Below, in pieces: positions 28,763 to 38,011 of a stretch of 64,000 nucleotides of DNA; position 1 is the stretch's first letter; each line of letters starts with the position of its first letter. The DNA comes from Thalassospira profundimaris WP0211 (GTDB taxonomy: Bacteria; Pseudomonadota; Alphaproteobacteria; Rhodospirillales; Thalassospiraceae): assembly GCF_000300275.1 (NCBI RefSeq), contig NZ_AMRN01000007.1, positions 62,001-126,000 on the forward strand, given 5' to 3'. A model generated the notes under the pieces. It ran no database searches. It was not told where the DNA came from and saw nothing but the letters and a program-made list of their open reading frames with translations. The translations under genes were made by a program, and so were the position numbers.

Positions 28763-28905
28763 TGTTTGCGTGACTTTTCCCTGATAAACCTCGACAGAGG
28801 TAATTTCTGTTCTGCCATTTTCCCGGCAAAGGCATTCAAGAACAAGCGATATCCTCGCCCCGGCACCATATGCCAATGACCATCCGCGACACAGAGTATT
28901 GCAGC

Positions 28906-30030
28906 ATGATTTCGGGCCGTATCTGTATTGGTTTATGTTTCATCGCCCTCGCGATGCAAGTTTCTTCTGCGATGGCCGAAGTTTTCACCTATCCAGCATT
29001 GCGTTCGTCCCAGGCGTCCGATCCAGAACAATCATTGCTGACCAGCACACAACCAATGGCCGTTATCTATGGCTCTGCCGATATCGGTGCCTTTGTCCCG
29101 GTGATCGAAGCGTTTCAGCAAGACAACCCGTTTATTGGCGTTGAATACCATCAGCTGCAAACGCTTGAGATGTATGACATCACCCAAAGCCAGCGCGCTA
29201 ACGGTGAACCAACGGCGGACCTGATCATCAGCTCCTCGATGGATCTCCAGATGAAACTGGCCAATGACGGATATGCCACCTCCTATCAAAGCAGTGAAAC
29301 AGACGCTTTGCCCCATTGGGCACGCTGGCGCAACGAAGCCTTTGCCGTAACGCAAGAACCGGCCGTCATCGCCTATAATCGCGAGTTTTTCCGCGAAAAC
29401 GAACTTGAACCGCCCAGAACCCGTGAAGACTTTATCGGGCTGCTTGTCAAACATGACGAGTTGCTGAGTGAAAAAGTCACGACCTATGACATTGAACGCA
29501 GCGGTGTCGGCTTCCTGTTTCTGGCGCGCGATGAACGATTTTTCCCCGGTATATGGGACTTTGTCCGCATTCTGGGTCAGGCAAAGGTAAAGCTTTATTC
29601 CAATACCTCTCCGATGCTTGAAAAAATCGCATCCGGTCAGGTTGTGCTGGGCTATAACCTGCTGGGATCGTATGCGGAAACCTTTACCCAACGAAACCCG
29701 AACCTTGGCGTCATCCTGCCTGACGACTTTATTGTCGTTTATTCGAGGATCGCCATCATCCCGCGTGGTGCACGCAACCCCGACCTTGGCGGTCGGTTCC
29801 TTGATTTCATGTTGTCGATCAAGGGACAAAGCGTTCTGCAAAATGAAGGAAACTTCAACCCGGTGCGCGCCGACGTTCCGCCCAGCACATTCTCGTCGCT
29901 GATCTTTGACCGGTATGGCGAACGCGTACGTTCCTTCCCGGTTGGGCCGGGATTGCTGGTTTACCTTGATCAGGCCAAGCGTCAGCGCTTCCTGCGCCGC
30001 TGGCAGGATGCGCTACTGAACCGCAGATAA
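28906..30030 (+). CDS. Periplasmic solute-binding protein (ABC type 2 fold) without ABC partners
   Basis: The exported protein is about 374 residues long with a hydrophobic signal segment (ICIGLCFIALAMQVSSAMA). Family-like features are VIYGSADIGAFVPVIEAFQQDNPFIGVEYHQL, DLIISSSMDLQMKLAND and the iron-binding-protein-like pattern GYNLLGSYAE followed by IPRGARNPDLGGRFLDFMLS. No permease or ATPase gene is nearby. It is divergent from tctDE, with about 140 bases between the tctD and binding-protein starts. Starts at 28870 or 28876 are also possible. I infer that it may feed the TctE sensor instead of a transporter. Confidence 0.85.
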   Translation: MISGRICIGLCFIALAMQVSSAMAEVFTYPALRSSQASDPEQSLLTSTQPMAVIYGSADIGAFVPVIEAFQQDNPFIGVEYHQLQTLEMYDITQSQRANGEPTADLIISSSMDLQMKLANDGYATSYQSSETDALPHWARWRNEAFAVTQEPAVIAYNREFFRENELEPPRTREDFIGLLVKHDELLSEKVTTYDIERSGVGFLFLARDERFFPGIWDFVRILGQAKVKLYSNTSPMLEKIASGQVVLGYNLLGSYAETFTQRNPNLGVILPDDFIVVYSRIAIIPRGARNPDLGGRFLDFMLSIKGQSVLQNEGNFNPVRADVPPSTFSSLIFDRYGERVRSFPVGPGLLVYLDQAKRQRFLRRWQDALLNRR

Positions 30031-30054
30031 AGCAACCTGCCAATCAAGTGCCTT

Positions 30055-30900
30055 TTAAGACTTCGCACTATCGGGTACTGGACGACGATCCGGACCGGTA
30101 TAGTTCCATATCATCCGGCGCGGGATCGGTCCCTTGTTGCGGCCACCCTGTTGGGTTTGTTCCCATGCATGGGCAAGAATGCCCACCGACCGCGAAAGAC
30201 AAAACAGCCCACGCGCCAGTTCCGGCGCAAATCCAAGTTCGGCATAAATAACTGCCGTTGCACCATCGATATTCATCGGGATCCGCTTGCCTTTACGCGC
30301 CAAAAGCTCTGCCTCGATCGCGCTGGCAATTTCGCCATACCGCCCCGACACATGACCGTCCTGTGCTGCAGCGCTTACGAGTACCAAAAGCCGTGGTGCA
30401 CGCGGGTCAACCGGGTGGAACCGATGGCCAAAGCCCGGCACATGTTTGCCATGCTCAGCGATTTGATGATCAAGGCCGTCTGAAACTGCCGCTGTCATGT
30501 CCTGTCCGGCATCCATGCGTGCTGCGATATCATGATAAAGGGCAACTGCCTGCTCGCCCGCCCCGCCATGCACATCACCCAGGACATTAACCGCACTGGC
30601 CATGGCATTGTTCAGACCAACGCCACACGTTGCCGCCATACGGGCAATGGCGATGCTGGGGGCTTGCGGCCCATGATCGATGGCCGAAACAAGCGCTGCC
30701 TCAAGCAGCTTGGCCTGCGGTGCTGATGGCAATTCGCCGCGTGTCATCAACCAGATCATGGTCGGAAAGCTGATATTGCCAATCAGATCCTCAATCGCGT
30801 AACCACCATAATGGATTTTGCCCGGCTCCATATCGATGATGCCGGTCTGCCACCAGTCGCGTACTTCGTTTTCAACGTCTTCAACAGTTTTCGAGCTCAC
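30055..30900 (-). CDS. Citryl-CoA lyase-like protein (citrate synthase family, short form)
   Basis: This 281-residue protein corresponds to the C-terminal, citrate synthase-like domain of ATP-citrate lyase and to stand-alone citryl-CoA lyases. Conserved points are DHGP at 75-78, His111 in GDVHGG, His159 in GFGHRFHPVDPRAPR, Asp212 in NIDGATAVIYAELG, and SRSVGILAHAWEQ. These match the citrate synthase catalytic His-His-Asp set. It should cleave a citryl-CoA-type thioester to acetyl-CoA (or another acyl-CoA) and an oxo acid. Its GTG start overlaps the stop of the upstream CoA-transferase gene by four bases, so the enzymes are coupled. Methylcitryl-CoA or citramalyl-CoA-like substrates are alternatives. 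Confidence 0.88.
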   Translation of the reverse strand: MSSKTVEDVENEVRDWWQTGIIDMEPGKIHYGGYAIEDLIGNISFPTMIWLMTRGELPSAPQAKLLEAALVSAIDHGPQAPSIAIARMAATCGVGLNNAMASAVNVLGDVHGGAGEQAVALYHDIAARMDAGQDMTAAVSDGLDHQIAEHGKHVPGFGHRFHPVDPRAPRLLVLVSAAAQDGHVSGRYGEIASAIEAELLARKGKRIPMNIDGATAVIYAELGFAPELARGLFCLSRSVGILAHAWEQTQQGGRNKGPIPRRMIWNYTGPDRRPVPDSAKS

Positions 30901-32114
30901 AGCACGCCCTCCTTGGCAAAGTTATCGATTTCATCATTGGAAAAGCCCAGCGACGACAGAATATCCTGATTGTCTTGTCCAAGTTCCGGCGGCGGTGCAC
31001 TCACCGACGGTGCATCACCATCCATTTTGATTCCGGTCCGAAGGATGCGGATATCCCGATCAGCACCCGGCACATTCTCAAACGACGCCAGCATCCCGCG
31101 ATCAGCAATCTGTGGCAGCGAAAGCGCCTGTGGCACGGTCAGGACCGCACCGGCCGGAACACCAACGGTGTTAAGCTTTTCAACCCAGTAATCGGTTTGT
31201 TGTGTGACCAGCACGTCTTCAAGCAGATCGGTCAAAGCCGATCTGTTTTCGAGCCGTTCCTTGCGCGACACAAACCGCGGATCCTTGATAAGCGCCTCAA
31301 GACCAAGAACACCGCACAGGGCTTCGAATTGTTCCTGCTTGTTTGCGGCGATATTGATCTGGCCATCGGCCGTGGCAAAGGCGCCAGACGGTGATGACGT
31401 GAAGTTGTCATTGCCATTGGCGGTCGGCTCCTTGCCGGCAATCAGATAGTTCGAGACCACCCAACCCATCGTGGCAATCACCGATTCCAGCATCGAAATA
31501 TCAATGAAGCTGCCCTTGGCATCCTTGTTGCCCATGGCCCGCCCCGCCAACGCTGAACTGATGGCAAAGGCCGCAGTCATGCCGCCAATGGTATCGGCCA
31601 TCGGATAACCGACGCGATAGGTCCCTTTATCCTGCTCGCCGGTGATGGTCATGATGCCCGACAGGCCCTGAACAATCTGGTCATAGGCGGGAAGTTTCTT
31701 CATCGGGCCACTCTGGCCAAAGCCGGAAATCGCACAATAAACAAGCCCCGGATTAACCTTTGAAAGCACATCATAGCCAAGCTCAAGACGGTCCATCACG
31801 CCCGGACGGAAGTTCTCGACCAGAACATCGGCCTTGGCCACGAGCTTTTTGAGGATTTCCTTCCCGCGCTGATCCTTAAGGTTCAGCGTGATCGAACGTT
31901 TACCGGCGTTCTGTGCCATGAATGAAACGCCCATAAGCTTTTCATTGAGCTCCATGTCGGCGCCAAGCTGGCGGGCAAGATCGCCACGCCCCGGCGCTTC
32001 AACCTTGATGACATCCGCCCCCATATGGGCCAGCTGGTGACAGCAAAACGGTCCGGCCAACACATTCGTCAGGTCAAGAACCGTGATTCCGGAAAGAGAT
32101 TTTGGTCCGCTCAT
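30897..32114 (-). CDS. Class III CoA-transferase (CaiB/BaiF family)
   Basis: The 405-residue protein belongs to the CaiB/BaiF (formyl-CoA transferase) family, which moves CoA between carboxylic acids through an enzyme-bound aspartyl anhydride. Signatures are LDLTNVLAGPFCCHQLAHMGADVIKVEAP, KADVLVENFRPGVMDRLELGYD and AISGFGQSGP. The likely catalytic residue is Asp174 in YPMADTIGG. It is the first gene of a two-gene operon with the citryl-CoA lyase-like gene and is divergent from an IclR regulator. I infer that it activates the imported tri- or dicarboxylate for cleavage. Confidence 0.92.
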   Translation of the reverse strand: MSGPKSLSGITVLDLTNVLAGPFCCHQLAHMGADVIKVEAPGRGDLARQLGADMELNEKLMGVSFMAQNAGKRSITLNLKDQRGKEILKKLVAKADVLVENFRPGVMDRLELGYDVLSKVNPGLVYCAISGFGQSGPMKKLPAYDQIVQGLSGIMTITGEQDKGTYRVGYPMADTIGGMTAAFAISSALAGRAMGNKDAKGSFIDISMLESVIATMGWVVSNYLIAGKEPTANGNDNFTSSPSGAFATADGQINIAANKQEQFEALCGVLGLEALIKDPRFVSRKERLENRSALTDLLEDVLVTQQTDYWVEKLNTVGVPAGAVLTVPQALSLPQIADRGMLASFENVPGADRDIRILRTGIKMDGDAPSVSAPPPELGQDNQDILSSLGFSNDEIDNFAKEGVL

Positions 32115-32125
32115 GGATATTTCCT

Positions 32126-32167
32126 AAATTCTGTCTGGTAGAATTATGTTCTATTATATAGAATTTT
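32126..32167. promoter_or_regulatory. Cluster of overlapping inverted repeats in the CoA-transferase/iclR gap
   Basis: Within 42 bases there are three inverted repeats built from the same half-site. AAATTCT/AGAATT spans about 32126-32145, TAGAA-N5-TTCTA is at 32139-32153, and TTCTA-N5-TAGAA is at 32149-32163. The last two are perfect. A TATAAT-like -10 for the minus-strand operon lies inside them (32158-32153). This is a strong candidate operator for the adjacent IclR protein. Confidence 0.65.
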
Positions 32168-32232
32168 GAGCTTGGACAAAATGATCTTGGCGCTCTCACT
32201 GCGCCAAATCAGAGCACGAAACGGATTTAACC

Positions 32233-32913
32233 ATGTCAGAACAGAACGTTACGGCAGTCGAACGGGCTTTGGGAATTCTTGATGCCTTCACCGATCAGGA
32301 CCATGACCTGTCGCTCAAGGACCTGTCCGAGCGTACCGGAATGTATAAAAGCACCATCTCGAGACTGGCGGGAACGTTGGAGTCTTGTGGTTTTTTGATG
32401 ATTTCCGGCCGTGGCCGCTATCGCCTTGGCCCGGCACTTTGGCGTCTTGGCTCCATTTACCGGCGATCATACGGCATGGACGATATCGTTCGCCCACACC
32501 TTTCGATCCTTGTTTCGGAAAGCGGTGAAACCGCATCCTTTTACGTGCCGGAAGGTACCAATCGCCTGTGCCTGTTTCGCGAAAACTCCCCAAGCAGCCT
32601 GCGACACCATCTTGAAGAAGGCGCTATTCTTCCTTGTGAATTCGGGGCCGCTGGCCACGTCATCCGTGCATGGGGCGATGGCGTCGATGACCGTTCGTTA
32701 CAGGTTCTCGAGGACAGATTTGCCCTGAGCGAAGGTGAACGTGATCCGGATATTTCGGCGATTGCCGTACCGGTACTGGATCGGCAGAACCACCTGCTTG
32801 GTGCTCTTGCCCTTTCTGGTCCGATCAGTCGGTTCACCCCGGAAAAGCGACTTAAATGCCTGGCTTCGCTGCAATCACGTGCAGCGGATTGCGGTAAACG
32901 CATGTCTTCATGA
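32233..32913 (+). CDS. IclR family transcriptional regulator
   Basis: The 226-residue regulator has an N-terminal winged helix-turn-helix (SLKDLSERTGMYKSTISRLAGTLESCGFL, about residues 25-53) and a C-terminal IclR effector domain with the motif ILPCEFGAAGHVIRAW and DISAIAVPVLDRQNHLLGALALSGP. It is divergent from the CoA-transferase and lyase operon and upstream of tctCBA on the same strand, so it may control both. The effector is probably an organic acid or CoA ester. Confidence 0.93.
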   Translation: MSEQNVTAVERALGILDAFTDQDHDLSLKDLSERTGMYKSTISRLAGTLESCGFLMISGRGRYRLGPALWRLGSIYRRSYGMDDIVRPHLSILVSESGETASFYVPEGTNRLCLFRENSPSSLRHHLEEGAILPCEFGAAGHVIRAWGDGVDDRSLQVLEDRFALSEGERDPDISAIAVPVLDRQNHLLGALALSGPISRFTPEKRLKCLASLQSRAADCGKRMSS

Positions 32914-33230
32914 TCACAAACGGCCGCCTATCTTTGCCGTTAACGCATAAATCATGTGAACTTTTTTCACCCATTTTTTGCCAATGACAGGTTGGTGACA
33001 GGTTTGGCTGTTACCGTCCCGCCACTGCCGATCCGTGAGTCATAAATTGGCCCCGGAACAAACAAGAAGAAAATTCGGCAAGGGAGGTCAGGTCAATTTC
33101 CGGGGTCAGGTGGGCATTCATGCCTCTGAAAGCGGTGTTCGGACTCCCCTTGCTGGCGCTTTGTTCCATTGATCGGCTTGCCACTATTCGGGTGGCTGGG
33201 AAATTGCTTTAGTGTCTGGAGGAGACCCTG
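32914..33230. other. Intergenic region between iclR and tctC
   Basis: This 317-base gap holds the presumed tct promoter and no visible gene. It contains a palindrome GTGAA-N5-TTCAC at 32957-32971 just after iclR, the tandem TGACAGGTT repeats at 32986-33005, and two copies of GGTCAGGT (33086-33093 and 33104-33111). A strong ribosome site (GGAGGAG) precedes tctC. Confidence 0.6.
32986..33005 (+). promoter_or_regulatory. Tandem direct repeat upstream of tctC (candidate TctD site)
   Basis: TGACAGGTT occurs at 32986-32994 and again at 32997-33005, an 11-base period. This is the arrangement expected for an OmpR-family response regulator dimer. It is about 225 bases before the tctC start. Confidence 0.45.
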
Positions 33231-34229
33231 ATGAACAAACTGTCGATGTTCTCGCGTCGCGGATTTATCGCAGCAGCCACGGCTGTTGCTGTTTCGACTG
33301 CTGCATTTGGTGCAATGGATGCCAAAGCTGCAGAAATGGACGAAATTCACTTCGTCATTCCGGGCGGCGCAGGCGGCGGCTGGGATGGTACGGCACGTGG
33401 TACCGGTGAAGCCCTGACCAAATCGGGTCTTGTTGGCACCGCGTCCTACGAAAACATGTCTGGCGGCGGCGGCGGTAAAGCCATTGCCTACATGATCGAA
33501 GCTGCTGATCGTCTTGATAACACCCTGATGGTCAACTCCACCCCGATCATCGTGCGTTCGCTGACCGGCGTCTTCCCGCAGTCGTTCCGCGACCTGACCC
33601 CGATCGCAGCCGTTGTTGCCGAATATGCAGCATTCGCTGTTCCGGCCGACAGCCCGTATCAGTCCTTCACCGACGTTGTTGACGCGGTCAAAGCTGATCC
33701 GTCTTCGGTCAAGTTCGGTGGCGGTTCGGTCCGTGGCGGTATGGACCACATCGTTGCAGCCTATGCCGTTCAGCAGGGCGGCGGCGATGCCAAACAGGTA
33801 AAATACATTCCGTATGACGCAGGCGGCAAAGCAATTGCTGGCCTTCTGTCGGGTGAAACCGAAGTTCTGTCGACCGGTCTGGGTGAGCTGCTTGAACTTG
33901 CCAAGGCAGGTCAGGTTCGCATTCTGGCTGTAACCTCGAAAGAACGCGTTGAAGCTGCTCCGGACGTTCCGTCGCTCGGTGAACTCGGCATTGATGCTGA
34001 ATTCGTCAACTGGCGCGGTTACTTCGGTTCGCCGTCTCTGTCGGCTGAAAAAGCGGATGCCTATGCCGCGATCCTCAAGGACGTTCAGGCAACCCCGGAA
34101 TGGGAAACCGTTCGTACCCGCAATGGCTGGGAAAAAATCTACAAGCCGCGTGCTGAGTTTTCTGCCTTCATGGAAAACCAGGAAAAGGTCGTTGGCGACC
34201 TGATGCGCGACCTTGGCTTCCTGAAATAA
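33231..34229 (+). CDS. tctC: Tripartite tricarboxylate transporter binding protein TctC
   Basis: The 332-residue periplasmic receptor of the TTT family has a twin-arginine-like leader (FSRRGFIAAATA...) and a cleavage region near AKAAE. The family pattern FVIPGGAGGGWDGTARGTGEAL opens the mature protein, and YIPYDAGGKAIAGLLSGETEVLSTGLGELLE forms the second lobe. It captures citrate or a related carboxylate for the TctAB membrane pair encoded next. Its GGAGGAG ribosome site is the strongest in the operon, consistent with high binding-protein output. Confidence 0.95.
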   Translation: MNKLSMFSRRGFIAAATAVAVSTAAFGAMDAKAAEMDEIHFVIPGGAGGGWDGTARGTGEALTKSGLVGTASYENMSGGGGGKAIAYMIEAADRLDNTLMVNSTPIIVRSLTGVFPQSFRDLTPIAAVVAEYAAFAVPADSPYQSFTDVVDAVKADPSSVKFGGGSVRGGMDHIVAAYAVQQGGGDAKQVKYIPYDAGGKAIAGLLSGETEVLSTGLGELLELAKAGQVRILAVTSKERVEAAPDVPSLGELGIDAEFVNWRGYFGSPSLSAEKADAYAAILKDVQATPEWETVRTRNGWEKIYKPRAEFSAFMENQEKVVGDLMRDLGFLK

Positions 34230-34273
34230 GCCGTTAATACACAAGTAAAAAGACCTCCGAAGGAAACCTCGCC

Positions 34274-34762
34274 ATGTCCATCAATCGCGACAAATTCGGC
34301 GCGCTGCTATTTCTTTGCCTTGCGCTGATATATGGCTTCTATGTCGATGACATCCCGCTGCTGTTTGGCGACGAGGATGCCCCGTTCAATGCCAGAACCC
34401 TCCCTAACGCCCTTGCATGGTTGCTTGGTGTGGTTTCCTTCATCCAACTGGTGCTGCCGACCAACAAAGAGGCCGGCAGCCTCGAACACGCTTTCCGAGG
34501 TCTTAAGTGGAAACGCGTTGTTATCCTGGCGGCACTGATGGTCTTCTATGGCCTGACCATCCGCCAGTTGGGCTTCCCGATTTCAACATCGCTCTTCCTG
34601 ATGGGCGGTTTTTATACGCTTGGCGAACGACGTCCGCTGGTTCTGATTCTGACGGCTGTCGGTGTCACGCTTGCTTTCTGGGGTTTGCTCTATGCCATGG
34701 GCATCTACCTGACCCCGGGCGATTTCTTCTATTATCTCGGTTGGATGTCAAACGATGCTTGA
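34274..34762 (+). CDS. tctB: Tripartite tricarboxylate transporter small membrane subunit TctB
   Basis: The 162-residue protein has four hydrophobic segments (about 10-25, 40-58, 76-100 and 115-150), as typical of the poorly conserved TctB subunit. The LNR-like segments of the family are represented by NARTLPNALAWLLGVVSFIQLV. Its stop lies inside the start region of tctA (eight-base overlap), supporting one operon with coupled translation. Confidence 0.9.
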   Translation: MSINRDKFGALLFLCLALIYGFYVDDIPLLFGDEDAPFNARTLPNALAWLLGVVSFIQLVLPTNKEAGSLEHAFRGLKWKRVVILAALMVFYGLTIRQLGFPISTSLFLMGGFYTLGERRPLVLILTAVGVTLAFWGLLYAMGIYLTPGDFFYYLGWMSNDA

Positions 34763-36293
34763 GGGAATTTTCTCCGGTCTTTCGACCGCTGTCATGCCGA
34801 TCAACCTGTTGATGGTTGCGGTCGGCTGTTTCGCAGGCACCTTTATCGGGATGCTTCCCGGTCTTGGCCCAATCACTGCCATTGCCCTGATGATCCCGAT
34901 CACCTACGGGTTTGATCCGTCCACCGGCCTTATTCTGATGGCGGGCGTGTATTACGGGGCAATCTTTGGTGGCTCGACCTCTTCTATTCTGATCAACGCA
35001 CCGGGTGTTGCCGGAACGGTTGCGACCGCCTTTGACGGTTACCCGATGGCCCAAAAGGGTCAGGCTGGCAAGGCACTGGCCATTGCCGCCTACTCGTCTT
35101 TCTCTGGTGGTACGATTGCTGCGATCTTCCTGCTGGTTGCCGCACCGGCACTGGCGTCAGTATCGTTGTCGTTCCAGTCGGGTGACTATTTCGCACTGAT
35201 GGTGCTTGGCCTGACGGCTGTGTCTGCCTTTGCCGGCAAGGGACAGGTTCTCAAGGCGATTACCATGACCCTGTTCGGGATCATGCTTTCGACCATCGGT
35301 ACCGACCCGGCCGCTGGCGTCGCCCGCTTTACCTTTGGCAGCATGGACCTTGTCGATGGCATCAGCTTCCTTTTGCTCGCCATGTCGACCTTTGCCCTTT
35401 CAGAGGCCCTGCTCTCGATCCTGCGTCCGACCAAGGACACCCGTTCCGAGGAAGAAAAGGCGCTTAAAAGCCTGGGCTCGATGAAGCTGTCGAAGGAAGA
35501 AGTCAAGATCATGATCCCGGTCATCGGCCGTTCGTCGGTTCTTGGCTTCTTTACCGGCGTTCTGCCGGGTGCCGGTGCAACGATTGCATCCTTCCTTGCA
35601 TACGGCATGGAACGCAATATTGCCTCGGCCAAGGAAAAACTCGGCTTTGGCAAGGGTTCTATCCGTGGTCTTGCGGCGCCTGAAACCGCAAACAACGCTG
35701 CGTGTTCTGGTTCCTTCGTACCGCTTCTGACCCTTGGTATTCCGGGTTCGGGCACCACGGCTGTGATGATGGGTGCTCTGATTTCCTATGGTGTTCAGCC
35801 AGGTCCGCGTCTGTTTGTTGAACAGCCTGACGTGTTCTGGTCGGTGATCATTTCGATGTATATCGGCAATATCGTGTTGCTGGTTCTGAACCTGCCGCTG
35901 ATCCCGTATATCTCGCGTCTTCTGGCCCTGCCCCAGCAGCTTCTTGTTCCGTTCGTTCTGTTCTTCTCGCTGGTTGGTGTCTATCTGGTGACCTTTAACA
36001 CCATGGACATCCACATGATGGTGATTGCAGCTGCAATCGCGATCGGCCTGCGTCTTTTGAACTATCCGATGGCGCCGATGCTGCTTGGCTTCATTCTGGG
36101 CAAGATGATGGAGGAAAACCTCCGTCGTGCACTGGCCATTAGCGACGGTTCCATTTCGTTCCTTTGGGAACGCCCGATCACGCTTGTGATCCTGTTGATC
36201 AGCATTCTGTTCCTTGCAGCCCCGTTGATCGGCAATCTGCGCAGCTGGTTGGCAAACCGCAAGTCAGCGCTTCCCAATGATGGTGAACTCTAA
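34755..36293 (+). CDS. tctA: Tripartite tricarboxylate transporter large membrane subunit TctA
   Basis: This 512-residue permease has about 12 hydrophobic helices. Family signatures are [78 protein letters not shown] and [35 protein letters not shown], the two halves of the internal duplication. It would import the carboxylate held by TctC, driven by a cation gradient. A chemoreceptor gene follows 36 bases later on the same strand. Confidence 0.97.
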   Translation: MLEGIFSGLSTAVMPINLLMVAVGCFAGTFIGMLPGLGPITAIALMIPITYGFDPSTGLILMAGVYYGAIFGGSTSSILINAPGVAGTVATAFDGYPMAQKGQAGKALAIAAYSSFSGGTIAAIFLLVAAPALASVSLSFQSGDYFALMVLGLTAVSAFAGKGQVLKAITMTLFGIMLSTIGTDPAAGVARFTFGSMDLVDGISFLLLAMSTFALSEALLSILRPTKDTRSEEEKALKSLGSMKLSKEEVKIMIPVIGRSSVLGFFTGVLPGAGATIASFLAYGMERNIASAKEKLGFGKGSIRGLAAPETANNAACSGSFVPLLTLGIPGSGTTAVMMGALISYGVQPGPRLFVEQPDVFWSVIISMYIGNIVLLVLNLPLIPYISRLLALPQQLLVPFVLFFSLVGVYLVTFNTMDIHMMVIAAAIAIGLRLLNYPMAPMLLGFILGKMMEENLRRALAISDGSISFLWERPITLVILLISILFLAAPLIGNLRSWLANRKSALPNDGEL

Positions 36294-36328
36294 GATCTGC
36301 CTCTGAGCGACGTGAAGGATATTTGGTA

Positions 36329-38011
36329 ATGCGGTTTCTTGATAATCTGTCGATTGGTCCCAAAACCCTTTTGGTTCCGGTCTTCCTGATGATCGTCATT
36401 GTCGCGATGGGGATTGCCACGGTGGCAACCCTTGAAAGCGAGAAAGACACCCTTACCAGCCTTCGCGTTGAAGCCTATGAACGGCGATCCGATGCGTTGA
36501 CACTCAGCAACGCCCTGAACGAGGCGCACGGATCGCTGTTTCGTATCCTGACCTGGGACTCCAACGGCATTAATGCTGCTGTTGTCCCGGATCTTCGCGA
36601 ACAGGTCGCCAAACTCGAAGAAGAACTCGCCCCCCTTGCCCAGCGTCTTGCCGCTGTGGGTGGTGATGCCTTTACCGAGAACTATGCGAAATACATGGAA
36701 CAGGTGAACCAGTTCCTTGTTGAAAGCGAAATGAACATCTATGGCGCGCTGGAAGTCATTGCCCAGGCGGATGAAACCTTCCAGGCCCTTCAGGCGCCGC
36801 TTAACGATATCCTTGCCCAATCGCATGAAATTGCCACCACGTCGTTTGCCGATGCCTATGCGCAGGCCGAAGCCCTGCAGCGTGTCTTTGTCATCGTCGC
36901 ACTGATTGTTGTGGTTGTTGCGGTTGTTGTGTCGGTCTTTGTCTCCCGGCGCATTTCACGACCAATGACCGACCTTGCCGAATTGATCGAACAAATTTCA
37001 AATGGCGATCTTGATGTGAGTGTTCGCGGCGGACAACGCGCTGACGAGATCGGCAAGGTCGCGCGCTCTGTCATGGTGCTGCGTGATCAGTCGAAGGAAG
37101 CAGAAGTCCTGCGTCAGGAACGCGAACGCGTGCGTGGCCTTGAAAGACAGCGCCAGCAAAACCTGATCGACGCCACCAATCATTTCCAGCGCGTCGTTCA
37201 GGAAGCCCTTTCCGGCTTTGATCAGGAATTCAGCTCGCTCAACGGATCTGCCAGCGACATGGAACAGATCGCAACCCTTGCCAGCGCGCGGTCCGCCGAT
37301 GCGAACCAGCATTCAGAACAAGTTCTTCATCACATCGAAGCTGTTTCCCAGACGACCGCAAGCTTGTCTGAAGCCATTGCTGAAATCGGCCAACAGGCCC
37401 AGAACTCGGCCGAGGTTGCCGGACGTGCACGTTCCGAAAGTGAACAGTCTCGCGCCCTGTTTGAACAGTTGACCAACGCCACCCAGCGGATCGGTGATAT
37501 CGTCAGCCTGATCGAAGACATCGCAAACCAGACCAACCTGCTTGCCCTGAACGCCACCATCGAGGCAGCACGCGCCGGTGACGCCGGCAAGGGGTTTGCG
37601 GTTGTTGCGGGGGAAGTTAAAAACCTCGCCTCCCAGACTGCACGCGCGACCGAAGATATCGCAAGTCAGGTCGAAGAAATCCGCGGCCTTACCGACAACG
37701 TGGTCAATGCCTTGCACGGTGTTGCCGATGTTATAGGCGAGGTTGATCAGTCGGCCGCTGCCATCGCCGCCGCCGTTGAAGAACAGCAGGCCTCAACGGC
37801 CGGTATTTCCGACAGCATTCAGGATGCCAATGGTGGTATGCGGACCGTGGCCGAGGCGGTTGGTGCGTTGGATAACGAAACAGCCCGCGTACATAACGGT
37901 TCTGCAAACGTAACGCGCGCCACCAGCACATTGAATGACGAAGCGACCAAACTGCGCAACGCAATCGATGGCTTCCTTGAACAAATCGAGAAAAACAAGG
38001 CCGAAGCATAA
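36329..38011 (+). CDS. Methyl-accepting chemotaxis protein in the tct gene run
   Basis: The 560-residue chemoreceptor has membrane helices at about 13-34 and 190-212. A roughly 150-residue, mostly helical periplasmic domain lies between them, possibly a four-helix bundle. A HAMP linker ending [24 protein letters not shown] follows, then the signalling domain with [20 protein letters not shown] and [14 protein letters not shown]. It sits directly after tctA, and its stop overlaps the next start by one base. I infer that it senses the same acid that TctABC imports. ATG 36329 was chosen; a TTG lies two codons upstream. Confidence 0.94.
   Translation: MRFLDNLSIGPKTLLVPVFLMIVIVAMGIATVATLESEKDTLTSLRVEAYERRSDALTLSNALNEAHGSLFRILTWDSNGINAAVVPDLREQVAKLEEELAPLAQRLAAVGGDAFTENYAKYMEQVNQFLVESEMNIYGALEVIAQADETFQALQAPLNDILAQSHEIATTSFADAYAQAEALQRVFVIVALIVVVVAVVVSVFVSRRISRPMTDLAELIEQISNGDLDVSVRGGQRADEIGKVARSVMVLRDQSKEAEVLRQERERVRGLERQRQQNLIDATNHFQRVVQEALSGFDQEFSSLNGSASDMEQIATLASARSADANQHSEQVLHHIEAVSQTTASLSEAIAEIGQQAQNSAEVAGRARSESEQSRALFEQLTNATQRIGDIVSLIEDIANQTNLLALNATIEAARAGDAGKGFAVVAGEVKNLASQTARATEDIASQVEEIRGLTDNVVNALHGVADVIGEVDQSAAAIAAAVEEQQASTAGISDSIQDANGGMRTVAEAVGALDNETARVHNGSANVTRATSTLNDEATKLRNAIDGFLEQIEKNKAEA

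Noticed and set aside
28244-28879. Long plus-strand frame opposite tctD
   Set aside because: It is antisense to a clear response regulator and has no family features, as with many frames in this GC range.
33093-34244. 383-codon minus-strand frame opposite tctC
   Set aside because: It is a shadow of the TctC gene; its residues are rich in Arg, Gly and Cys without domain pattern.
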